From contig CABTZK010000025.1 in NCBI GenBank assembly GCA_902489275.1, positions 1-29,098 on the forward strand: 29,098 nucleotides of DNA, written 5' to 3'. Source of the stretch: an uncultured Porphyromonadaceae bacterium (lineage in GTDB: Bacteria; Bacteroidota; Bacteroidia; Bacteroidales; Muribaculaceae). Of this stretch, positions 24,070-29,098 are shown piece after piece. Within the stretch, counting starts at the first letter, position 1. The number at the start of each line of letters is the position of its first letter. The notes under the pieces are model-generated. The model searched no databases, was not told the origin of the DNA, and saw only the letters and a program-made list of their open reading frames with translations. The position numbers were made by a program, and so were the translations under genes.

Positions 24070-24336
24070 ATGAGACAAACAAATAAAATGGCAAGAGAAA
24101 GAGAAATATTAACTCTGCTACACTCAATCGAGGGGCGCATATCCGTCATGGAAGAGCGTCTCGACGCGAAAGAAGGTGGCATGGTGGGTATAGGCAGAGC
24201 CGCCGAAATACTCGGTACTACCAAGGCGGCCGTGTATAGGCGCATCGACAGAGGGCAGGTGCCATGCGTCAAGGTTGGCAGCAGGCTCAGATTCGATGCC
24301 GGTGTGCTCAAGGAAATCAACAACCGCATGTCATGA
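24070..24336 (+). CDS. Small helix-turn-helix (excisionase/MerR-like) DNA-binding protein
   Basis: First gene of the rightward early operon, 88 residues. The N-terminus is a coiled-coil-like helix (ILTLLHSIEGRISVMEERLDA). The C-terminal half (about 36-85) is a HTH_17-type domain: GIGRAAEILGTTKAAVYRRIDRG, then VPCVKVGSRLRFDAGVL. Proteins of this type act as excisionases or Cro-like regulators in Bacteroidetes mobile elements. Either role would fit the position just after the early promoter. A second ATG at 24088 is possible. Its stop overlaps the next start by ATGA. Confidence 0.8.
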   Translation: MRQTNKMAREREILTLLHSIEGRISVMEERLDAKEGGMVGIGRAAEILGTTKAAVYRRIDRGQVPCVKVGSRLRFDAGVLKEINNRMS

Positions 24337-24488
24337 GCAACTCGAAGTGCCAAGCATGTCCTCTGGCCCACAACGGCATTAACGGCCGCTACTGCGGGCT
24401 TCTTGACCACTACGTGGAACAAGACAAGAAGCCGAGGTGCGAGAACAACAATAAAAAAGATAACAATCAAGACGACGATGAAAAATGA
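24333..24488 (+). CDS. Small four-cysteine phage protein
   Basis: This 51-residue protein starts at an ATGA overlap with the HTH gene, which supports translation from 24333. Cysteines at 6, 9, 21 and 36 (CQAC..YC..PRC) could bind zinc, while the C-terminus is Asn/Lys/Asp-rich. Similar short CxxC...C...C proteins occur in Bacteroidetes prophages, by recall, without known function. Its last 11 bases overlap the next gene. Confidence 0.6.
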   Translation: MSNSKCQACPLAHNGINGRYCGLLDHYVEQDKKPRCENNNKKDNNQDDDEK

Positions 24489-24666
24489 CATGGAAAATAG
24501 GGTTTACAAGTTCCTGAAATGGTGCTACGATGCCTTTCCAGCGCTCTTGCTGATGCTGTGCATCGCAGGTTTCACGGCACAGCTTGTCCACGGCAGCATC
24601 ATGGGCATGCTGTTCTATGCAGTGGCGGCGGCAGTTTTCGGCTCGATAGCCAGGACACTCGACTGA
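24478..24666 (+). CDS. Small phage membrane protein
   Basis: Start ATG at 24478 overlaps the preceding gene. The 62-residue product has two hydrophobic segments (PALLLMLCIAGFTAQLV, about 19-35, and IMGMLFYAVAAAVFGSIA, about 40-57) joined by a short HGS turn. A two-helix membrane hairpin is likely. No family recognised. Position in the early operon leaves room for a role at the host membrane. Confidence 0.6.
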   Translation: MKNDMENRVYKFLKWCYDAFPALLLMLCIAGFTAQLVHGSIMGMLFYAVAAAVFGSIARTLD

Positions 24667-24739
24667 CACAACGGGGCGACAAGCAATCTTGGGTGGCGCA
24701 ACTCCACCCCGCCCCACAATAAGTAAAACAGAAATAATC

Positions 24740-25189
24740 ATGGAAGAAAATAGAGGCATCATGGAGATCATGAATGACATGAAAGCGCTGGCAGATGGCA
24801 TCATCAGCGAATCGCAGCCTTTCATCAGTGAGGCGAGGGCTAAAGCAAAAGCAAAAGCCCGCCGAAACCTCATAGAGGACATAGCAAGCGAGATGGCGTG
24901 CGCCATCGACGATGCCGTCTGTAAAAAAGAGACCACAGCGGATACCACGCTTACCCTGCCATGTGGGGTGGAAATACAAGTGGTGGCGTACGCCGGCGGT
25001 GACGTAGAGGTGCTATACTACAATGACAACGACTGGCGAGGCCATGACAACGTGACGGCGGCCATCGAAGAGGCCGTGGTGGCGCTTCCTGACTTTGACG
25101 ACTGGGAGTGCCGCATCGAGAAGAAGTTCCAGGACGAGGAAATAGAAAAGTCGCTTTTCGAGCTGGACTATTGCAGGTCGGTAGTGTAA
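24740..25189 (+). CDS. Hypothetical early phage protein
   Basis: The ATG at 24740 is preferred over a GTG/TTG at 24689 because the extra residues are low in coding character. The 149-residue protein starts with a helical, Ala/Lys-rich segment (EARAKAKAKARRNLIEDIA) and continues with a beta-rich part (GVEIQVVAYAGGDVEVLYYNDND) and an acidic C-terminus. No family recognised. A 74-bp gap separates it from the preceding small gene. Confidence 0.65.
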   Translation: MEENRGIMEIMNDMKALADGIISESQPFISEARAKAKAKARRNLIEDIASEMACAIDDAVCKKETTADTTLTLPCGVEIQVVAYAGGDVEVLYYNDNDWRGHDNVTAAIEEAVVALPDFDDWECRIEKKFQDEEIEKSLFELDYCRSVV

Positions 25190-25264
25190 CTAGCTGGCCG
25201 GGTGCAATCCCCAGTACGGCACGAGCGGATAAAAACATGTTTAACAACTAAAAACCAAATAATT

Positions 25265-25948
25265 ATGTCACAAATCAGATTATTGACAAAGGACGACATC
25301 GAGTGCCGTGTGGCGCAGGTGGACAAGGGCATGAAGTGGTGTTCACTGCTTCTCTACAAGGACGCGAGGGTGGACATGAACATTCTCGACGAGACCTTTG
25401 GCCCTATGAACTGGAAAAGACATCATGAGTTCATTAACGGGAGACTATTCTGCACCGTGGAGGTCTATGACAAGGAGAAAGGGCAATGGGTGAGCAAACA
25501 GGATGTGGGGACAGAGTCCAGCACCGAGGCGGAGAAAGGACAGGCGAGCGACGCTTTCAAGCGAGCATGCTTTAACTTCGGCATCGGGCGTGAACTCTAC
25601 ACCGCACCGAAAATATTTGTAAACCTCAACCCCGAAGACATCAACGGTCAAAACAAGGTAAAGACACGCTTTCATGTGGGCCAGATTGACTACACGGGCA
25701 GCGTGATTTCCTCCCTGCAAATCGTTGACGACAAGGGAGCGGTGCGCTACACCCTCGAGTCGGAGCAAGAAAGGAAAAGGCGTGTTGACAAGGCTAAAGC
25801 CTCTGCCATGGCACAGATACAAAAGGCGACCACTGTTGAACAACTCGCAGGCGTATTTAATGCCAACAAGTGGCTTCAGCACGACGGAGAGTTTATTAAC
25901 AAATTGAAAGACAGAAAGAACAATATCACAAATGGAACAGCAGCTTAA
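25265..25948 (+). CDS. Rad52-like single-strand annealing protein
   Basis: A 227-residue protein with the signature of phage Rad52/Sak-type annealing proteins: EKGQASDAFKRACFNFGIGRELY at about 90-112 (in two parts here), preceded by the expected beta strands (KWCSLLLYKDARVDMNILDE). These proteins coat single-stranded DNA and pair complementary strands, here probably for phage recombination or replication. The PD-(D/E)XK nuclease gene overlaps its end by 17 bp, a pairing common to phage recombination modules. The start at 25265 gives a clean N-terminus (MSQIRLLTKDDIECRV); the upstream extension is not protein-like. Confidence 0.82.
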   Translation: MSQIRLLTKDDIECRVAQVDKGMKWCSLLLYKDARVDMNILDETFGPMNWKRHHEFINGRLFCTVEVYDKEKGQWVSKQDVGTESSTEAEKGQASDAFKRACFNFGIGRELYTAPKIFVNLNPEDINGQNKVKTRFHVGQIDYTGSVISSLQIVDDKGAVRYTLESEQERKRRVDKAKASAMAQIQKATTVEQLAGVFNANKWLQHDGEFINKLKDRKNNITNGTAA

Positions 25949-26849
25949 ACTGGCAGATTCTGGTGTGGTCTTCAACGAGGGCACACACCAGTATTTCCTT
26001 GGCGACAAGGAACTCAAGGGGATTACGGGCATACTCTCACGGCTCGTATTCCAGAACAAATACGACGGCGTTCCCGCCCACATTCTCGCACAGGCCGCCA
26101 AGCGCGGCTCGCATATCCACAAGATGTGCGAAATGGTAGACGAGATAGGCATAGTCCCCGAGGGCTGCAAGGAGGCCATGAACTACATTGCGCTAAAGGA
26201 CAGCCTGGGGCTGGTAAGCGTGGCGAGGGAATACCTGGTCACAGACAGGGTGCGTGTGGCTTCAGCCATTGACGCCGTTTATGCTGGCACACGCCCGGGG
26301 ACGGTGATACTCAACGATCTCAAGACAACAAGCAAGCTCGACAAGGAGTACTTGTCGTGGCAGCTCTCCATCTACGCCTACCTGTTCAGCTTACAGAACC
26401 CCGATATAGAGATCGAGAAGGTCACGGCCACATGGCTTAAGGACGACAACTGCGAATGGGTGGAAATAGAGCGCAAGCCAGTAGAGGAAGTCAAGAGGCT
26501 GCTCGATGCCGATGCGACAGGAGAGCCATTCGTCACCGCCGAGGCCGGTGACGGCGGGGGCATTCCCGAATACATCGCTGGCGCGCTCGGTACGTTACAG
26601 GCTCTTCACGCCAAGATAGAGATGTACGAGAGTCAGTTCAACAAGCTCAAGGCGGAGATCGAGGCGGCCATGGTGGAGCGTGGCGACAAGAGCGTGATTA
26701 CCCCCGTAGCGTCATTCTCATACACCGCGCCGAGGACTTCTGTGGGGTTTGACAGCTCCGCATTCAAGAAAGAGAACGAGGAACTGTACAAGCGCTACTG
26801 CACAAAAGAAACAGCGAAAAAGGGATATTTAACAATCAAATTCAAATAA
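25932..26849 (+). CDS. PD-(D/E)XK exonuclease (RecB-like)
   Basis: This 305-residue protein carries the elements of a RecB/Cas4-like PD-(D/E)XK nuclease core: Asp114 in SAIDAVYAG, the catalytic Asp129 and Lys131 in LNDLKTT, and the QxxxY motif (Gln144, Tyr148) in QLSIYAYLF. The N-terminus has GVVFNEGTHQYFL, a recurring start in phage nucleases of this class. The C-terminal part (about 215-305) has a predicted helical hairpin (MYESQFNKLKAEIEAAM) and is of unknown role. It resects DNA ends, probably for the Rad52-like protein encoded just before it. Start codon overlaps that gene by 17 bp. Confidence 0.8.
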   Translation: MEQQLKLADSGVVFNEGTHQYFLGDKELKGITGILSRLVFQNKYDGVPAHILAQAAKRGSHIHKMCEMVDEIGIVPEGCKEAMNYIALKDSLGLVSVAREYLVTDRVRVASAIDAVYAGTRPGTVILNDLKTTSKLDKEYLSWQLSIYAYLFSLQNPDIEIEKVTATWLKDDNCEWVEIERKPVEEVKRLLDADATGEPFVTAEAGDGGGIPEYIAGALGTLQALHAKIEMYESQFNKLKAEIEAAMVERGDKSVITPVASFSYTAPRTSVGFDSSAFKKENEELYKRYCTKETAKKGYLTIKFK

Positions 26850-26859
26850 TTACACGACT

Positions 26860-27147
26860 ATGGATTTATACGGAAGTATCTGCCTCTCTGACATACCGAA
26901 GAGGCTCATCAAGAAAGCCGATAACGGCAAGCTCTACCTTAACATCAACGTCATTGAGCGCAAGGAGGTGGGAAAGTATGGCGACACGCACTTTATCGTG
27001 GCGTCATGCCGCAAGGAAGAACTGCGGGAGGGCGAGAACCGCTTCATTGGCGACTGCAAGACGTTTGCCCCGAGGAGAGTCAGTCCCGATGACGTGGAAA
27101 AGTCGCCCGTGGCTACGCCAGAGGAAACCGACGATTTGCCGTTTTAA
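26860..27147 (+). CDS. Small protein with SSB-like acidic tail
   Basis: A 95-residue protein in the recombination operon. It ends in PEETDDLPF, which matches the acidic C-terminal peptide (D-D-[ILV]-P-F) that SSB uses to recruit partner proteins. The body (LYLNINVIERKEVGKYGDTHFIVAS) is strand-rich. Bacteroidetes proteins of this shape are usually annotated as hypothetical. Whether it binds ssDNA as an OB fold is not provable here; it is shorter than ordinary SSB (about 150-180 aa). Position between the nuclease and the NinB-like gene supports a DNA-binding role. Confidence 0.65.
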   Translation: MDLYGSICLSDIPKRLIKKADNGKLYLNINVIERKEVGKYGDTHFIVASCRKEELREGENRFIGDCKTFAPRRVSPDDVEKSPVATPEETDDLPF

Positions 27148-27159
27148 CTTGGCTTCGCC

Positions 27160-27594
27160 ATGCTCTACGACCTGGGCAACGCCTATCAGCGAGAGGAGTT
27201 CAAACAGCGGGTAAACGAGCTGTACCGTGACAAGAAGGTGGTGCTGCTCACTTTAAAGCGCCCTGCAAGGACTATACCGCAAAACAGGTACCTGCACCTG
27301 ATTCTCTCCTGGTGGGCTATTCATTACGGCTGTTCAAGGGAGTACGCCAAGCGGCATTTCTTCAAGATAACCTGCAACAGTGACATTTTCATTGTCGAGC
27401 GCAAAGCCAACGACGGCACGGAGTATAAAGACCTGCGCTCTTCGGCATCGCTCGACACGGCTGAAATGACACTCGCCATACAGCGTTTAAGGGATTACTG
27501 CGCAGAGCATGGGTGCTACCTGCCCGCGCCAGAGGAACGGGAATACCTGCTCTATGTGGAGCGCGAGGCTGAGAAAAACAGGGAGTATCTATGA
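27160..27594 (+). CDS. NinB-like recombination protein
   Basis: A 144-residue protein. The segment RTIPQNRYLHLILSWWA (about 36-53) resembles RSLDQNRKLWACL of lambda NinB, and the C-terminal SASLDTAEMTLAIQRLRDY (about 89-108) matches the second conserved region of that family. NinB (Orf) acts as a recombination mediator that loads annealing or RecA-type proteins onto ssDNA. This fits its position between an SSB-like and a RusA gene. Its stop TGA overlaps an ATG at 27591 that leads only to a poor 44-codon frame. Confidence 0.6.
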   Translation: MLYDLGNAYQREEFKQRVNELYRDKKVVLLTLKRPARTIPQNRYLHLILSWWAIHYGCSREYAKRHFFKITCNSDIFIVERKANDGTEYKDLRSSASLDTAEMTLAIQRLRDYCAEHGCYLPAPEEREYLLYVEREAEKNREYL

Positions 27595-27667
27595 CAGCAA
27601 AAACACGTCTACAGCACCGTGTCCATAGGCACTTGCCCGCAAGCGTAAAAACGGTTGCGATGTACCT

Positions 27668-27775
27668 ATGCAGGGAGTTGCCGAGGAGGTTATCAAGGGC
27701 CTTAAGCTGGCGCTCAAGCAGCTGATGCACGAAAAGTCGCTTTCCTGGTTCAGGGTCGAGTATATTTCGGGTTAA
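27668..27775 (+). CDS. Possible very small phage protein
   Basis: A 35-codon frame, MQGVAEEVIKGLKLALKQL and on to FRVEYISG, fills most of the 200-bp gap between the NinB-like gene and the next CDS. It is predicted to form an amphipathic helix, which is more protein-like than the alternative frames. No homologue recognised. Too short for confident calling. Confidence 0.35.
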   Translation: MQGVAEEVIKGLKLALKQLMHEKSLSWFRVEYISG

Positions 27776-27794
27776 ACAGTAAAAACAAATAAAA

Positions 27795-27992
27795 ATGAAG
27801 ATTACAAAGGAAGAAATCATCAAAATCAAGAAGGGCGAAGTCCGCTCCTACATCGTAGACAGCCCGGCGCAAGCCAAGGCGGCACACTCGATGGTGTACT
27901 ATGTGAAAAGGACGTGCCGCCCAGCTGGCATTGACAACTACAAGGTGAACGTGAACTACGAGGAAAACATCGTAACCATCATGGCTATATGA
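27795..27992 (+). CDS. Hypothetical phage protein
   Basis: A 65-residue protein, MKITKEEIIKIKKGEVRSYI to YEENIVTIMAI, with a clean start and an A-rich upstream region (aaacaaataaaa). It joins the RusA gene by an ATGA overlap, so the two are probably translationally coupled. Mixed alpha/beta character; no family recognised. Confidence 0.65.
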   Translation: MKITKEEIIKIKKGEVRSYIVDSPAQAKAAHSMVYYVKRTCRPAGIDNYKVNVNYEENIVTIMAI

Positions 27993-28351
27993 GCACGTGG
28001 AGAACCGTTATATACGGGAATGTCCCCTCAAAGTCGAACAGCTACCGCATCGTCACCATAGCGGGACACTCCTCACTGGCCAAAGGCAAGGCGCTGAAAG
28101 CCTACGAGCAGTCGTTCTTTATGCAATGTGGAATCAGAGGGGCAATGGTTTCCTCACGATTCTTGCTCAACATCGATGTGTACTATCCTAGCGACCGGTC
28201 TGACCTCGATAACGCACTGAAAATCGTCCTTGACTGCCTACAATCGTGCAAGGCTATCAAAAACGACCGGCTATGCGCCGAGATACGAGCCAGGAAACTG
28301 ATTGACAAGACCCGGCCAAGGATAGAACTTTCAATTGAAAACATGATATGA
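27989..28351 (+). CDS. RusA-family Holliday-junction resolvase
   Basis: A 120-residue crossover-junction endonuclease. It cuts Holliday junctions in phage recombination. Typical RusA features are the NVPSKSNSYR start (11-20), the catalytic acidic cluster Asp72, Asp74 with Asn75 in SDLDN (71-75), the following KIVLDCL helix, and Asp93 in AIKNDR. Length is normal for the family. The start ATG overlaps the previous stop by ATGA. After its TGA stop the same reading frame stays open for another 52 codons (to 28510), which is covered separately. Confidence 0.88.
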   Translation: MSTWRTVIYGNVPSKSNSYRIVTIAGHSSLAKGKALKAYEQSFFMQCGIRGAMVSSRFLLNIDVYYPSDRSDLDNALKIVLDCLQSCKAIKNDRLCAEIRARKLIDKTRPRIELSIENMI

Positions 28352-28363
28352 AACAGTCGTGAG

Positions 28364-28510
28364 TTGCTGCAAGAGGTGATTCTTGCAAATGAACGGCAAA
28401 AACTGAAGAGACATGGCAAAGATGACACTGGTTCTCACATGGGCCGCCACCGCGTCAAGGCGCGGGGCTGGAAAGGAGGCGGGGCGATGAGCGGCTGCTC
28501 GCAAAGATAG
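28364..28510 (+). CDS. Doubtful small gene after rusA (TTG start)
   Basis: The rusA frame continues past the TGA for 52 codons to a TAG at 28508. The first part (LLQEVILANERQKLKRHGKDD) looks protein-like; the end is Gly/Arg-rich and less so. The only good start is a TTG at 28364 (48 residues). The 28352-28628 stretch has no other gene that I can support; other frames give fragments of 20-25 codons. Confidence 0.25.
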   Translation: MLQEVILANERQKLKRHGKDDTGSHMGRHRVKARGWKGGGAMSGCSQR

Positions 28511-28583
28511 CGGGCGATAGGCACGTGAGCGGCGGTGAGCGTTCGGCATTAGGCGGGAGAAATGGCCGAAGACGACTGCCCGC

Positions 28584-28627
28584 TCTAATCAATAAACAAA
28601 AGCAATCTAATCAATAAACAAAAGTAA
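28584..28627. repeat. 22-bp tandem duplication before the lipoprotein start
   Basis: Two adjacent 22-bp units (28584-28605 and 28606-28627) differ by a single C/T change. Both contain TCTAATCAATAAACAAAAG. The second ends one base before the ATG at 28629, so the duplicated A-rich unit includes the translation-initiation region. Confidence 0.85.
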
Positions 28628-28628
28628 T

Positions 28629-28943
28629 ATGAAGAAAATCATTTTGGCTCTCATCCTATTAGCAGTTTTACCAGGGTGTAAAACCGAGCCGTTCAAAGGC
28701 TTTTTAGTGTGCAAGGAATACACGCGGGGACACATGGACGACGAGCGCGCGGAATCAGTGCAGGAAGCGTATATGCCTGTCCCTGTTCCTGTTATCCATA
28801 CAAATACGCATAGTCCTGAGTACATACCGCCTGAATGGATATTCTATGTCGCAAACAAGGAGTGTGTGATGCGGTTTCGAGTGGATAGCCTCACTTACAC
28901 GCGCCATAAAGTGGGTGAAAGAATAGTTATGAACTTAAAATAA
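28629..28943 (+). CDS. Prophage-encoded lipoprotein
   Basis: A 104-residue protein with a strong lipoprotein signal: MKKIILALILLAVLPGC, lipobox LPGC, Cys17. The mature part includes a Pro/Val-rich stretch (YMPVPVPVIHTNTHSPEY) and ends in a strand-rich segment (MRFRVDSLTYTRHKVGE). Phage lipoproteins in other systems block entry of related phages, so superinfection exclusion is one option; a lysogenic-conversion surface protein is another. No homologue is recognised with certainty. The start is fixed by the signal peptide and the duplicated A-rich leader. Confidence 0.75.
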   Translation: MKKIILALILLAVLPGCKTEPFKGFLVCKEYTRGHMDDERAESVQEAYMPVPVPVIHTNTHSPEYIPPEWIFYVANKECVMRFRVDSLTYTRHKVGERIVMNLK

Positions 28944-29003
28944 GCGATATTGAGAGACCAAAACTATAACTGATTGTTTAACAAATTTAAAAAACAAAGA
29001 GAA

Positions 29004-29098
29004 ATGGAAAGCAAACTGATTGGTAAACAGATTATCGCCCGCATCGAGCGGGCAGGGGTGTTCTTCGGGACGCTCGAGGCGAAAGACAGCGAGATTAC
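29004..29098 (+). CDS. Partial CDS cut by window end (DUF6948-like)
   Basis: The first 31 codons (MESKLIGKQIIARIERAGVFFGTLEAKD and on) are in the window. RAGVFFGTL resembles the start of DUF6948-type proteins, which often occur in Bacteroidetes prophages; this is recall and not verified. An A-rich region (aaaaaacaaagagaa) precedes the ATG. Confidence 0.5.
   Translation, partial: MESKLIGKQIIARIERAGVFFGTLEAKDSEI

Noticed and set aside
1..29098. CRISPR array, tRNA or rRNA genes
   Set aside because: No regularly spaced repeats and no recognisable cloverleaf or rRNA segment were seen.

Overview
The window comes from a bacterium of the order Bacteroidales. Promoters repeatedly show the Bacteroidetes -7 box TAnnTTTG with a TTG or TTTG about 20 bp upstream. 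Ribosome-binding regions are A-rich rather than Shine-Dalgarno. The proteins (TyrRS, Mfd, IF-2, NusA, Sir2, the Pit-PhoU fusion) have the Bacteroidales form. The genus cannot be named from this stretch alone.

Layout. (1) 1-1650 is an accessory patch. It holds the 5'-truncated end of an IS30-type transposase (minus strand) and an AT-rich Abi-family gene with its own promoter, a terminator-like hairpin inside its 5' leader, and its own terminator. (2) 1838-5683 is a minus-strand operon of five FKBP-family genes: one cytoplasmic FklB-like enzyme and four exported proteins, one of which has no catalytic FKBP domain. (3) 5728-12475 holds a divergently transcribed sirtuin, about 500 bp of decayed coding DNA, tyrS, and mfd facing away from tyrS behind a structured leader, then folK. 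mfd carries a run of 13 C inside its helicase region. (4) 12523-17363 is the conserved rimP-nusA-infB operon on the minus strand. (5) 17518-22838 holds an internally deleted phosphoethanolamine-transferase-like gene, an OmpR-type response regulator and histidine kinase that overlap by 23 nt, and a PiT phosphate transporter with a PhoU-like tail, closed by a strong terminator. (6) 22839-29098 is the left part of a prophage. A LexA/cI-like repressor faces left, an early promoter with possible operators faces right, and a tightly packed early operon follows. That operon encodes an HTH protein, small proteins, a Rad52-like annealing protein, a PD-(D/E)XK nuclease, a small protein with an SSB-like acidic tail, a NinB-like protein, a RusA resolvase, a lipoprotein and a gene cut by the window end.

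How the parts work together. The core genes cover translation (tyrS, infB, rimP), transcription and repair (nusA, mfd), folate synthesis (folK) and protein folding (FKBPs). The two-component pair next to a phosphate transporter suggests, but does not prove, phosphate-linked control. The prophage early genes form a homologous-recombination set: nuclease, annealing protein, ssDNA-binding candidate, NinB-like mediator and Holliday-junction resolvase, kept off by the S24-type repressor.

The observations most worth checking are the poly-C tract that could switch mfd off by slippage, the attenuator-like leader of the abi gene, the FKBP array with a catalytic-domain-less member, the altered acyl-selectivity motif of the sirtuin, and the prophage boundary and early region.
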